Shown piece by piece: positions 11,848 to 22,964 of a stretch of DNA of 64,000 bases. The position numbers and the translations under genes are program-made. This DNA is from Prorocentrum cordatum (lineage: Eukaryota > Sar > Dinophyceae > Prorocentrales > Prorocentraceae). The stretch is from NCBI GenBank assembly GCA_963575745.1, contig CAUYUJ010012202.1, positions 1 through 64,000 of the forward strand, given 5' to 3'. The number at the start of each line of letters is the position of its first letter. Positions within the stretch are counted from its first letter, which is position 1. The notes under the pieces were generated by a model. That model made no database searches, was not told the DNA's origin, and saw only the letters and a program-made list of their open reading frames with translations.

Positions 11848-12475
11848 GGAAGTGCGTTCGAATGATTTCGGCATGCGGCGCCAGGGGCCCTGTTGGCAGA
11901 ATTCCATGAACACGTTGAAGAAGTGTTATGTTTTTAAGAATTCGCAAGAGCGCGAGCGCAAGCTTTTCTTTAATACTGATGTTGCGAAACCATGTTTTTA
12001 TGTGTGGTTTGGATACTCGGTTTTGAAACCGCTACGAAGCCGAATGTTTTTTGACTGATTTCGGCATGCGCGCGCGGCGGCGCGCGCGTGTGCACTTCGT
12101 CCATTGTTCTGAAAAAAAAAAACAAAAACAAAAAAAAGCTCGCGACGGCACGCGCGCAAAGGCGTTCGAACGATTTCGACATGCGCGCGCGAAGCCCGTT
12201 TGGTAGCATTCTCTGAAATGATGAAACACCTGTGGTGTTCTCAAGAATTCGCAAGAACGCACGCGCAAGCTTTTGTTGCAAATCCGTGTTGCGAAAACCC
12301 GTTTTGTCTGTATGGTGTTGGACACTCGATTTTCAAATCCCTACGAAACCGAAGGTACTGGAAGGATTTCGGAACGCGCGCGCGACAAGGCGCGCGTGCG
12401 CACTTCGTCCCACCTATTGCAAAGAATTCTTGGAAACGGATGCTTTCGGATAAACGATTTCGCACGCATAGTATT
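11848..12475 (+). repeat. Tandem duplication, two units of about 313 bp
   Basis: Each unit has GCGTTCGAAYGATTTCGRCATG, then AAGAATTCGCAAGARCGC, then a TGTTGCGAAAMC segment and a CGCACTTCGTCC end, in the same order. Unit starts are near 11850 and 12163. An A-rich tract at 12112-12137 lies inside the first unit. No coding function is seen. Confidence 0.75.
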
Positions 12476-12739
12476 TTTTTTTCCCGGAGGATGGCGGGGG
12501 GGGGAGGGCGGATACTGGCTGGGCTGTGATGGTACGAATTCATATTTCGGATGAACGATGGGGCAGAATCACATGCAAATTGCAATCCGCAAAGGGGGGG
12601 AAACAATCCCGGGGGGGGGGGAGTCTATTCCCTATGAAGAAAAGACAATTTACGTGGTGTAACCCAGGCGGCACAATCTTCCCAGGACACTGCTTGCACT
12701 TGGGGGTTCTTACTTTTGTTATAAGGACCTGGGCCGTGT

Positions 12740-12870
12740 CTTCGGTCTGGCAACTATGTTGCAGCCGTCGCCGCCCATTCGCCGCCCAACGTCTGGACCG
12801 TGTCTTCGATCTGGCGGCTATGTGGCCGCCGTCGCCGCCCCGTCGCAGCCCGTCACCGCCGTGGGATTGC
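12740..12870 (-). repeat. GCCGTCGCCGCC repeat block, inverted relative to 13.55 kb
   Basis: Words GTCTGGCRRCTATGT and GCCGTCGCCGCC are the reverse complement of the 64-79-bp units at 13545-13885, so the two blocks form a large imperfect inverted pair around 12.9-13.5 kb. Confidence 0.6.
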
Positions 12871-12959
12871 GGCACACATGTTGCATGACCAACAAGTCGA
12901 GCATGATGCGCAGTGTTTGGTCGCTCGCTCACAGCGTAGATTGCGCTACTCACATAAAC

Positions 12960-13515
12960 CTAAATGTATATATAATGATATGTTGACATATACGGCGCAC
13001 CGTAGATTGTACCACCTATATTGAACAACATATGTGGCACAACTTGTTTTGCACAACATGTTTTGCACCACATTGGTTGCTTCATGTATGTTGCACTCCA
13101 TGTGTCGCACAACACAAAAAGCATGCCATATATTGCACACCATGGTTTGCCCCACATGGATGGCACCACATAGATTGCTCCACATGCTGCACAAGCAATA
13201 TTTTGGCGGCGAGCGAAAGAGGGAAGTGAAAAGGAGAAGGCCTTCTCAGGAAGCGGCGGGAGTTGTCAGAAACCCTCGCGCCGTCTGACAAGTTCTCTGT
13301 GTCTTCGAGGAAGGCTTAGGTCACTTCTCAGAAGGCCTGGGGACTTCCGAGCCTCCTGAGAAGGCTCGCCCCTTCTCACTTCCCCCTCTCTATCCGCCCA
13401 GTTTTTACCACATGGATCGCACCACTTTTACTGCTCACTAAAGATTGCATAACGCAGGTTGCGCAACACCTATTTCGCACAGTGTAGATTGTTCCCCATA
13501 TGTTGCACGTTTTGC
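12960..13515. repeat. ATGTTGCACAACATG-type minisatellite in two blocks
   Basis: The short word (T)TGCACMACATG is repeated many times in 13020-13205 and again in 13400-13515. Between them (13215-13390) lies unassigned DNA with CTTCTCAGAAGGC words. No gene is recognised. Confidence 0.55.
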
Positions 13516-13544
13516 AATCTAGGCGGCGGCGACGGGGCGGCGAC

Positions 13545-13885
13545 GGCAACGGCGACATTATAGCCGCCAGACTGGCGGGCAGGCCCAGACGATGGGTGCC
13601 GGGTGGCGACGAGGCGACGACGGGGCGGCGACAGCAGACACACAGCCGCCAGACCGACGCGCAGGCCAAGACGACGAACGGCGACGAAACGGCGACGGTG
13701 CGGCGACGGCGGCCACATAGCTGCCAGACCGACGCGCAGGCCAAGACGACAGGCGGCGACGAGGCGGCGACGGCGGCCAACTAGCCGCAAGACCACCGCG
13801 CAGCCCCAGACGACGCGCGGCGACGAGGCGGCGATGGGGCGGCAACGGCGGCCACCTAGCCACCAGACCGACTCGCAGGCACAGT
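13545..13885 (+). repeat. 64-79-bp tandem repeat, about 4.5 units
   Basis: Units begin near 13561, 13642, 13721, 13785 and 13860 with CCGCCAGACCGACGCGCAGG and end with GGCGACGGCGGCCAC. Frames on both strands stay open through it. These open frames are repeat-derived. Confidence 0.8.
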
Positions 13886-13999
13886 TCTCTCTGACAAACA
13901 AGTAGCTACGAAGCCCTAGGTGCAAACACTGCTTGGGGCACGGATATGTGTAAAACAATATCCTTAGATGTGCGTATGTTGCATCTGTATACATACACT

Positions 14000-14038
14000 C
14001 TAGAACCATACTGCGCTTCGCGCGCGTTCAAGTTCTAG
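14000..14038. repeat. Palindromic CTAGAACC hairpin element, copy 2
   Basis: Outer arms CTAGAAC and GTTCTAG pair perfectly over 7 bp, and the centre is GCGCTTCGCGCGC, as in the copy at 1690-1729. Like copy 1 it follows a TA-containing stretch. Confidence 0.65.
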
Positions 14039-14234
14039 CCAGCTAGATGGGCGAACTCTTGAGGATCTATATTCCATGACACTTCTTCTCCGGGGCTTTC
14101 AAGAAACACGAGGACGGCCCAAGTGGCTCCCATGACTTCCTACGGTCCAACCACGACGGCTTAAGACAGGCCCCGGATGTACTTCGGGGGCCTTTTTTTC
14201 CGCCGCGGCTGGACGTAGCCGGAGGAAAAGGGAG

Positions 14235-14362
14235 GAGAAGGGGAGGTGAAGGGGTTCCCTGGGGGAGAAGGAGAAGGAGGATGAGGAGTTGGAGGGAGGA
14301 GGCCGCATAGGAGGAGGAGGAACTGGAGGAGGAGGAGGAGGAGGAAGAGGAGGAGGAGGACA
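14235..14362. repeat. (GGA)n microsatellite
   Basis: A GGA/GAGGAG tract lies directly upstream of YR1. Confidence 0.95.
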
Positions 14363-14440
14363 TGTGATACTTATTTGTTGTTTGCAAGCGTAGCGAAGCT
14401 GCCAGGCGAGATACAACGAAAAAGCAACGTAAATGTTATT

Positions 14441-15211
14441 ATGGCGCTCTTTTATACTGCTAGTTCCCCCCCTCGTGCCGTCCTCTCTTGTCCTTCCTCG
14501 CCCTCGTCCTTCTGTCCTCCCTCGGCTCTGCCGCCCTCAAGATTTCGGCTCCAAGCGGTTGAGGTCCCCAAGGGCCTTCTGCGGAGCCGTTCCGTTTTGA
14601 CAGATTGCACTATCGGGCGTCGCCCGACGGCCTGGCCATCCCGCGCGGGGGGCCGCGATTTTGCCACCACGAAAGCCTGGTGGTACCTCGGGGCCTGCGC
14701 GGTCGGCCGGATCGCGCCCGACCTCGCCGACGAGGACCGTCCGCTCATCTGGGGAGCCGAGGCCGACGAGCAGTTTGCACCGTGCGGTGGAGACTACGAG
14801 GACGCGGACGAGATCGTGATCCCAGGGGCCAGGGCGGCGGTCGTCATGGCGCCGTGGGCGAGGTGGAACAGGATCTACCTGAAGACGGGCAGCAACTCGG
14901 GGAGCGTGGTGCTCCTCATCAGCAAAGTGGGGAGGTCGAACAGCACGGTCTGGACGTGCGCGGGCCCGACGTTGCGCGTCCAGATCGTGAACGTCAGAGA
15001 CAAGGATCGAGTCTTCACGAAGCCCAAGGCGGGGATACAGTGGACAGAGCACCCTGGGCTGAACGCGGCGTCGAGGGACCTCGTGCTGGCGGCCTCGGAG
15101 AAGCTCATTGCCAGGCGGGAGCTCGAGTCTGAAGGAGCGCCCACAAGGCCCCTCCGAAGGCGAAGCCGACGCCTAAGGGGAAGAAGGCAGGCAAGAAGGA
15201 CCACTTCGTGA
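14441..15211 (+). pseudogene. YR1 ORF-a, 5' protein of unknown fold
   Basis: The frame has its first ATG at 14441 and closes at 15211 (about 256 codons). Coding-like composition begins at about 14640. It then has an acidic stretch (GGDYEDADEIV) and a Lys/Arg-rich tail (from about 15150). I do not recognise a domain. Its stop overlaps the next open frame by four bases (GTGA at 15208-15211), which is either a coupling arrangement or a frameshift inside one original Gag. It sits first in the element, where DIRS-type elements carry Gag. A structural or nucleic-acid-binding role is a guess from position and basic tail only. Confidence 0.4.
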
Positions 15212-16494
15212 CGTTGATCGTCGGGGGCGTCTTCAACGCGGTGAGCTTCATGTGGCTGCGCCGCTCGGCAGGGCTCTGCGTGGCGGCAGCCTTCTTGGGC
15301 TGGCGCGCCTGGCGCGCCCTCGGTTTGGGCTCCGCGCTCAAGTCGGTCTACGACGCGATCCTCTTCGCGGGTGAAGCGGCCCATGAGACTGGGCAGTGCT
15401 ACGAGATGGCCGAGGAGATGCGGGGGAGTGGGGAGCTCGAGGCGCTCGCCACGACCGTCGGCTGTGCGCTGGCTGGCGCCCGCGCGTTGCACTGGATGTT
15501 CGGGGGCGCGCGCTGGTTCTGGTCGGGCGACTCGGGCTCAGAGAGCGAGGCCTCCGACGCGGAGCTTGCGTCGGGGACGCAGGTGCCCGACTCGGACGAC
15601 GAGCCTGACGCGAGGCGCCTCTACGCGGAGCTTGCGAGGGGGCAGTCCGCCCTCCAAACCAGCGTCGCCTCCCTGGCCGAGGCGGTGGCAAGGCAGGTGG
15701 TGCCCCCGCAGGCTGAGCCGACGACGCCGGAGGGATCGGGCAGGCGCCTCCACTTCGAGAGTGACGCCGAGGAGCCGCCCGCAGAGAAACCCACGGACAC
15801 GCAGGTGGACGCCTTCTTGGAGAAGCTGCAGGAGCACGAGCGCGTCGTGGCCGAGGACTCGGGGCGCGCCACCAGGGGAAGTGCACCCACCTCTGCCTCT
15901 TCTACTCCTACGAGATGGGGCAAGGTCTCGGCTGGATCACCAGGGGTGCGAGACACCGTGGCGCAGTTGGAGATCGAGCCACGTAACCAAGGACGGCCTC
16001 CTCGCCACTTTGAAGTCGTACCGCGAGGTGGAACGAGGCAGAGTGGGAGGTGTGCAGGCTCGGGTTGCGCCGAGCGCCCTCTCGCGCCTGTGCAGGTCAG
16101 CCCGCGGTGCTCGGGCGGAGCTCGACGACTGGCTCAGGCAGAAGGAGCTCACCAAGTGCTCGATCGCCTCCGAGGTGTACATGTTTGGCGCGGTGTTGGG
16201 CAGGATGATGGCGGCGGGCGAGTTTGACTCTTTGATCAACTCGCAGGCCGCCGAGCTCACCTGCCTGCGGCTGTACTCGATCTTCAAGGCCTACGAGCTG
16301 GTGGAGCAGGAGTCCGACTGGCGACGCCCCAAGTCTGCCAACGGTGGGAAGTGACAGTCCAAGGTCAACTGGGCGTACGCGGAGGAGTTTCTGGACCTGG
16401 GCAAGCAGGGCACCCCTGGAGCATTGGCTTCCTACGATGAGGTGGCGGAGCGTCTCAAGCGGAAGGCCGCGATCACCAAGCACCTCGGCTGACT
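15208..16494 (+). pseudogene. YR1 Gag-like ORF-b, frameshifted
   Basis: The frame from 15208 has no ATG until about 15250. It starts with a hydrophobic segment (about 25 residues around AGLCVAAAFLGWRAWRA) that could span a membrane, followed by an acidic region (DSGSESEASDAE) and a helical, coiled-coil-like stretch. Near 15970 the sense frame changes and continues to 16354 with a helical region ending RRPKSANGGK. After that stop, a third short open stretch (to about 16494) carries WAYAEEFLDLGKQG. The order suggests one Gag-like protein broken by two lesions. I know no enzymatic motif in it. Confidence 0.45.
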
Positions 16495-16757
16495 CGGCGA
16501 GGGCGGCGGTCGTGGCCATGCGGGCGAATAGGTTGCGGCGGGAGGTTTTGCGGCGACCTCTTGCCAAGCCAGCACCAAGTGCATAAGTCCACGTAGCTTG
16601 GTCGCCCAGTGGTTCGGGCGGTCCCCGGCGGCTACGAGGGGTTGGGACTGTAGCGCTGTGGGTCGAGGCTCGGCACGCGTGATCGGTTGCGTCCTGGTGG
16701 TTTTGCTCCACTTGTATATCGGGCCGCAGCTGTGCCAGACTGAGGGCACCTCTCATC

Positions 16758-17435
16758 GTGGACTGCATGTCCGAGTGCTTCCAGACTGCTGGGGCTCCCT
16801 CTGGGGAGCGTCAACGGGATCCCCTGCGCGATCTGCCAGCGCCCCCCTACTCGGCGATGGCGGGGAGGGGCCTTCACCTGACGGAGAACGGGCGGAGGCT
16901 GACGTGGATGAGACTTGCGAGTGCGACGGCGGCTATACGGTCTCTGGCTCGAGGGCACTGCAAGGTAGTGGACGAGCTGAGCCGCAGAGAGCCGCTTTCG
17001 ACTTGGGCGAGTGCGACCCCGACGCAGGGAGCGATCATCAACGAGCTCTGGTCGAAGTTGGTGCAGCGAGCCGACTGGGGAAGCATAAGCGACGGCAGGG
17101 CGGTTCTCGGCCGCCTGGGCATGAGCAGGATGATGGACTACGGAGGTGTTGGACGGACGGCACGGGCAACGGGACATCTGAAGAAGGGCGACCTGTGCGA
17201 CCTAGTGGCGGAGCAGGTGTCTGCCCCAAAGCGTGGGACCACGGGCATACCTATATCGAATCTGTCGGCGGGAGCTACCCCCTACCTCGAGAACGCGACG
17301 GGCCTCATGCTGAGGGCGGACGACGAGATCGACTGGGACAGGTGCTACCAGACGCGGGGCCACTGCGACCCAGGATGGAAGCACAAGGGGAACCGCCTGG
17401 AGCTGGGCCTACGCATGTGGGAAAGGGGATGCTGA
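16758..17435 (+). pseudogene. YR1 region between Gag and RT, unknown domain
   Basis: A 225-codon open frame with balanced composition. It includes VDELSRREPLSTWASATPT and, near its end, DDEIDWDRCYQTRGHCDPGW. It runs straight towards the RT fragment, so it is probably the N-terminal part of the Pol polyprotein, but I recognise no catalytic motif. The DNA at 16500-16757 before it has no clear sense frame. Confidence 0.35.
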
Positions 17436-18040
17436 CGTACGTCGGCAACATCGAGGAGCGCGTGGGAGTGTTCACGGTCGTGAAGAACCCTGGGCAAGGA
17501 GAGCCAGGTGGAGTCATCGCGACTCGTCTGGGACTGCAGCCGTCTCAACTTGAAGTTTCGGAAGCCACCGTGGGCGGGACTAGGATCACCGAGTGCGCTG
17601 AGTTCAGTGGATTTGTCTTCCGACGTTCCAGGCACGAAGGAGCTATTCTCGTTCGCGGGGGACATTCCAGACTGGTTCTGCAGGCTGAGATGGAACAAGA
17701 AGTTAGCGGAGCATTGTGTGCTGGAGGATCTCTCCCCAATGGAGCTGCGGAAATATTCTTGCGAAGTGGGGGGGCCGATCGAGGGGCCCTCGCCGAGGGT
17801 CGCGGGTGTTGGAGACATCGCTCCCGTGATGGGTCATTCTTGGGCTGTGTTCTTGGCCCGCTCCTGCCTCGCCGAGAGCCTCAGAGACGCGCAGGGCTAC
17901 GGGATGGAGAAGCTGGCGCACGGTCGACCGACCCCGTCCTTCGAGAAAGCCTCTCTGGTCCTCATGCTCTACATCGATGACTGCATCGGCACCAGGATCT
18001 TGGAGTCGGAGGGGGGGGGGGGGGGGACATTCAGATAGGC
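17420..18040 (+). pseudogene. YR1 reverse transcriptase
   Basis: RT copies element RNA into DNA. Visible motifs are VGVFTVVKNPG (fingers), then after a frame change at about 17505 LVWDCSRLNLKF (RT motif 2), PVMGHSWAVFLAR (motif B, normally GxxxxP/S-rich) and VLMLYIDDCIG (motif C with the catalytic YIDD, at about 17960). The frame closes at 18038 after a run of 14 G near 18010-18023, a likely slippage site. Motif A is not clear. The domain is shorter than a functional RT, so the copy is inactive. The WDCSRLN motif separates it from the YR2 RT (IFDPRKTN). Confidence 0.75.
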
Positions 18041-18049
18041 AAGGGCGTT

Positions 18050-19330
18050 GTGAAGGGCTCGCTGGAGGCGAAGGGGCTGCAGGTGCACAAAGAGGACTGG
18101 GGCCAGGGGATGACGAGGGGACTGGGTTCGACCATCTGTCGCCCGTACACCGTCACGACACATCCCGCGAAGATGAAGGAGTTGGTGCTGGCGACGGAGG
18201 CCATCGTGATGGCTGGGGGCACCGCGCCATCACGTCTGTCTTCTTGGTTGGGGATGTGGGCCTGGTCTCTTATGGCATCTCGATCTGGATTCGCAATACT
18301 CAACTCGATCTACCAATGGGTCCAGAGTCACATGGCCGACGAGTGGGAGGACACCCTAAAGATGCCCCAGGACGTCGTGTCGGAACTGATGGCCCTCTCG
18401 ACCCTTTCGGTCTACTTTACCTCCAACCTCGAGGCCGACTGGCACCCCGCGGCCTTCATGACAGACGCGTCCGAGGAGGGCTACGGCATCGTGCAGACGG
18501 AGACCACCTCGGGCGAGCGTCGTCGGGAGGTGAGCAGGGGGGACCACCAGGTCTGGGCAGAGAAGACCGAAGAGGCTTTCGGTGATATCGAGGAGGAGGT
18601 CGAGATGGCCGGTCAGGAAGACGGCGAGGTAGTGCGACCGCCCGCGGGGATACCAAGCTGTCTCGAGCTCTACTCAGGAGTCGAGACGCTGACGGACGAC
18701 GCGAGGGGGTTGAAGGGCATTTGGCGCGACGCCTCGGACATCCTGCGCGGCCCCAACTGCGAGCTGATGGCCGCGACAGAGCTCGAGCGGCTCTTCGGCC
18801 GCATCAGGAGGCGATGGTGGTGGATAGACCACCTGCACCCCAACAAAAACCCCATCACGCACCACGTGGCGCTGGAGGTGGCGAAGCTGATGCGCAAGGA
18901 AGGGCTCCTTTTCACGGCGCTCATACGGCGCGCGCGGTTTATCGGCGAGGTCTGGTCCAACTTTTTCGGGGCTGGACGGGGTCTACGGCTACGCCTGCAG
19001 CAACTCGCGCCAGGGGTGGCTGCCAGTGACGAACGACGGGCCGTTCTCGAGGCTCAGCAGTGTGAAGGAGCCTGGGAACGCTTCATGCACAGCGGAGACG
19101 GACTTCAGCCACGGAGCTGTTTGGCGGCAAGTGTGCTGCGAGATAGCGACGGAGATCCCGCCCGACTGGCGCAGAGTCACCGCTGGGGCGCGGGGAAGGA
19201 TCGAGCGGGGCCAGCTGAAGATCGCGTGCGCGAGGGGGCAGGCGCTGCCCGCCTGCGTTTCACGGGCGACGGTTTCGAGATGGGCCTTGCCCTTCCAAGG
19301 GGAAGGGGGCCAAGGAGGGGCACAATGACA
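18050..19330 (+). pseudogene. YR1 RNase H start and methyltransferase-like segment
   Basis: After the RT, FMTDASEEGYGIV (about 18457-18495) matches the first catalytic Asp strand of RNase H. About 55 residues later CLELYSGVETLTDDA (about 18659) resembles motif I of retroelement-borne methyltransferases. It is followed by RRRWWWIDHLHPN, where the usual PPC motif is expected but lost, and by GLLFTALIRR, where an LFTxENP-like motif is expected. In another frame from 18960, LPVTNDGPFSRLSS fits the family's later region. The methyltransferase assignment rests on motif order and is tentative. The coding frame changes near 18970. Confidence 0.45.
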
Positions 19331-19650
19331 TCCTCGAGTTGCGCGCGATCGTTGCCTTGCTTCGTCGCCTGTCCCGATCACGGCCTTGCTGGGGCAAGAG
19401 GGTACTGGCGTTCTCGGACTCTTTGGTATCCATGGGAGACTTGGCGGAGGGGCGTTCATCAGCGGCTGGCTTACTGCATCTGGCGAGACCGGCATCAAGC
19501 TGCACCTGGGGTGGGTCGCCTCGGAGGACACCGTGGCCGACGGACCGAGTCGGGGGCTGGGCGTCGGAGCAGCGGAGGCGACGGAGGAGGAGCGCACATG
19601 GCGGTGCACACAGAAGGCGCTGAGGGCGACGCTCGGGAAGGTCTGATCGG
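19330..19650 (+). pseudogene. YR1 RNase H, C-terminal part
   Basis: Motifs are DILELRAIVALL (catalytic Glu), VLAFSDSLVSMGDLAEGRSS (second catalytic Asp) and, after a frame change near 19480, HLGWVASEDTVADGPSRGL (final Asp, equivalent to NPADxxSR in YR2). RNase H removes the RNA strand after reverse transcription. This half lies about 850 bp downstream of the TDAS strand, with the methyltransferase-like segment between them. Confidence 0.65.
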
Positions 19651-19959
19651 GACGTGCGTTGCGGGGTCCTGTGATTATGGCGGCGAGGCTTCTCGGGTGA
19701 AGCCTGACGCGTTGGACGGGTCCGAGGAGTGGGTCTTCGTGTATCGCTCCCCTCGGGGCACGGCGGCGAGGTCGCGGCCTTCCTGGGGCCTCCTGTTTCT
19801 CTTCGGTTTGGTGCGCTCCGTCGGGGCGGTCCGCCCATCATCGAGGCCGCCACCGCTGAAGACTAGAGGTGCGTTGGCCTGGACGAACAAACCCAACGAC
19901 AAGCTGGAGTTAAACAGCAGATTGGCGATCCACGCGGTCGATGACAAGACCAATCTCGC

Positions 19960-20960
19960 GTGCGAGAAGGCCGCCAGGGAGTTCCTCATCGACACCGAGC
20001 GCTTGGGTGGGTGTTCCCTTCGAGACGGTGCACCAGCGTGACAGGGCTCTATCAATGCTACGTGCGCGGTCTTGGATATGGGAGCGGCAGCGTGACTTTC
20101 AACGGCTGCATGCACATCTTTGAGGATCATCGCAATTGCTTGCCGCTCGCCGCGGGGGCTCTCAAGGCGCGGGAACGTCAACGGCAGGCGCAGGAGGGGT
20201 AGCCCATCCCGCTCCAAGGGGTTGCCCCGGTTGTGACGGACTTGCGCAAGCACGGGTTGCTCCTCGAGGCCTGCGCCGTAGTCGCCCAGCTCGACGGGTG
20301 GCTGAGAGAGCAGGGCTGGGCAGGACTCAGGAGACGCGACGTGAGCATCGACAAGTCCGGCCGCGTCGCACTGCTCCTGGAAGACCGTTCCAAGGGCGAG
20401 AAGGTCAAGACGGGCTCGGGCCAGGGCGTCGAGCTGACGACCGAGCTGGCGAAGGGGGTCATGAAGTGCTTGATCGACGACCTGGGCCCCGACGACCTCG
20501 CGTTCCCCATCGCGCCCGACAAGTACAGGAAGGAGTGGAACGCCAACTGGGGTTGGAGGAATTCGGCCCCCCGCACGGCCTGCGGCGCGCGGGGGCCGCG
20601 CACTTCGTGGCGAACGGGGGTGGCCTGGAGGTCGCAAGGAGGATGGGGCCGCTGGAACACGTCCAGCGCGCTCCAGCGCTACACCAAGACGCACGTCCTG
20701 ATCCAGAGGCGTGCTATCATGACCGACAGCAACATTCATGAGGGTGAGCAGTTCTGGCAGGCCCCAGGCACGGCCATGGCCGACGCGCTGGAGAAGTCCA
20801 AGGTGGTGCGTAGGCCACTGGCTGCTCGCCTCTCCCGCACCTTGCGGGCTCTGAGGGGCGACTCGGTGTCGCTCGGCTGCGCTGCGTCGGAGCCAAGGCC
20901 CGAAGTGGCTAGGCCCAGGACGGGTATCAAAACAACAATTAGGGGGCGCAGTTCGTAGCT
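19960..20960 (+). pseudogene. YR1 tyrosine recombinase
   Basis: Tyrosine recombinases insert the DNA circle into the genome. An N-terminal helical part is spread over two frames (about 19960-20225). From 20233 the catalytic part shows WLREQGWAGLRRRDV (first Arg), SKGEKVKTGSG (Lys), then, after a frame change at about 20570, PHGLRRAGAAHF (HxxR) and back in frame GRWNTSSALQRYTKTH (Trp and the nucleophilic Tyr at about 20690). All five signature positions can be placed, although two frame changes break the gene. It closes at 20958. Confidence 0.7.
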
Positions 20961-20999
20961 CCCCATTGCGTCTAATGATAGTGAATGAGTGTTGGCTTT

Positions 21000-21660
21000 G
21001 GGGGGATCCCAAATAAGGTACCTAAGCTGGGGAGTCATGATCAGATATCTTGCTCCTTCGCCCCTCCTTCCCGCCCACCCGTTTGTGCTACGTGCTGCTA
21101 TGTGCAATCTTTCAGGGCTTTCGGCCAGAAGGGGCTGGTTGGCCTGCGTGGGGTGTTTCCGCACGTGGACTCTCTGGTCCTGGAGGGTCACCTGGAATGC
21201 CAGGTCAGGTACCCATTTGTGGAGGCCCATTTCGGGCTCGCGCTGGTCCCGCGCGGAAGCGTTCGAACCTACTTTGGGGCATGCGGCCCCACGCTCGCTC
21301 TCGTCTGGATTCGCCTCACGTTCCGCTGCTGTGTCGGGTGTTCCTGTTGTTTGCCTGTATCCGTGCAACCTCAAGATTTCGGCCCCGCCCACCCTCCTCT
21401 CGAGTGGGAGGGTGTTTCCGCACGTGGACTCTCCGGGCCTGGAGGGTCACCTGGAATGCCAGGTCGGGTACCGATTTTTGGAGGCTCATTTCGGGCTCGT
21501 GCTGGCCCCGCGCGGGGACGTTCGAACCTGCTTTGGGGCATGCGGCCCCACGCTCGCTCTCGTCTGGATTCGCCTCACGTTCCGCTGCTGTGTCGGATAT
21601 TCCTGTTGTTTGTCTGTATTCGTGCAAGCCTGGCGGTGCACGCGTGCGCCGCCTGAACCC
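21000..21660 (+). repeat. Tandem duplication, two units of 259 bp
   Basis: GGTGTTTCCGCACGTGGACT begins units at 21152 and 21411. The units share about 240 bp of closely matching sequence, including GGGGCATGCGGCCCCACGC. Frames are open through both, but the encoded peptides match nothing I know. Confidence 0.85.
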
Positions 21661-21719
21661 CCTTCAGCTCTGGCGCGTGGGATCCCGTGAACTGCATAGT
21701 TTAAAATTGGAACTCCCGT

Positions 21720-22960
21720 TTCTCTCAAGTGCTCTCGGGGCCTCTCCCAGAGCTCTTTCATGCTTCTTTGGGGCGTCTTGGGGGCCTCTTGAAGCCTCCT
21801 GGGGGTCTCCTGGGGCGAAGATCTCGCGTTCTTGGTTCGCGTTCCCGATTCTGGGCCGCGGTTGGGGCCCTCTCGGGCCGTCTTGGACGTCTTTTCGGCG
21901 CCTTTACAGCTTACTGGGTCGTCTTGGGGCGCTTTTCAAGCCTACTGGGCCGTCTTGGGGCGATCCTCGGAGCCTCTTGGGGCGTTTTGCAGAGTCGGGA
22001 AGCGGAACAGGCGGAAGCGCCAAACTCGTTCAAACACTTATGGAACATGTATGTATTTTGCTCTCTTCGAGCTCTGTTGGGAGACCTATTGGAAGCCTCT
22101 TGGGCATCTCGGGGGCATCTTGTGCCGTCTTGGGCATATTTGACCATCTAGCGGCCTTAGGCCCATCCCGTCACCGTGCCTGTATTGTGGGTGAGAGGCA
22201 TCTTGGAAATTCGCTTGGAATTCGTGGGAGGCCTTCCAGGGTCCTCTTGAAGGCAGTTTTGGAAGCCTCTTGGGGGCCGTCTGGGGTTCCCTTGGGGTAT
22301 CTTTTGGGGCTGCTTCTTTTGGGCCTCGTGGGCCCCCCAGGGGGCCCCTTGGGCTCTTTTGGGGGCCTCTTGGGGCCTCTTGGGGCGGAAGGCTTGAATT
22401 GTCGGTTCGTGTTCCCACTCTTGGGCCCCTCTTGGGGCAATCTTGTGGCCCTCTTGGGCGATATTTGGCGCCTCTTGGGCCGTCTTGGGGCACTCTTGGG
22501 CCGTTTTGGGGCTCTCTTGCGCCGTCCTGGCGTCCTCTTCGGGTGCCTCTTGGGCCGTCTTGGGCTGATTCCTGGGGCCTCGTGGGCTGTCTTGGGCCGT
22601 CAGAAGCACGAACGAACGAGAACACGAACAAAAAACTTAAAACAACACCTTCAAACAACAGCTATTTATTTCGCCTTCTGAAGGTCTCGTGGGAGTTCTT
22701 TGAAGGCATTTTGTCCGTCTTGAAGCCCTCTTGGGCTGTCTTCAAGCCATGTTGGACCAATATTGGAACGCTCTTGTGCGGTCTTGGGCTCTCTTGAAAC
22801 GTGATTGGGCCATCTTGGTGCCCTCTTGGACGTCTCTCAGGCCCTCTCGTCGTCCTCCCCCCCCCTTTGGCGCGTTCTGGCGCCCCCCCGACGGGCCCAG
22901 AAAGGCCGGGCACCGAATCTGTGAACTCCGGGCCACCCGGGGCCCCCTTCCCCAATCATT
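21720..22960 (+). repeat. CTTGGGGCC-type repeat array
   Basis: Same family as 1900-3150: words CTTGGGGC, GGCCTCTTGGG and GCCGTCTTGG in degenerate tandem. A less repetitive stretch is at 22000-22060 and another at 22600-22680. Long open frames here (543 codons, plus, 21050-22681, and others on the minus strand) are composition artefacts. Confidence 0.9.
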
Positions 22961-22964
22961 CATT

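Larger units (their letters stand above)
14441..20960 (+). mobile_element. YR1: decayed tyrosine-recombinase retroelement
   Basis: Coding fragments follow in the order Gag-like, reverse transcriptase, RNase H, methyltransferase-like, RNase H C-terminal part, tyrosine recombinase. All are on the plus strand, with at least six frame changes. The combination of RT, RNase H and a tyrosine recombinase without an integrase defines the YR retrotransposon class (DIRS/PAT/Ngaro group). RT and Gag sequences differ clearly from YR2 and YR3, so this is a separate lineage. I could not find terminal repeats by eye, so the limits are those of recognised coding sequence. Because of the frameshifts I regard this copy as dead. 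Confidence 0.75.
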
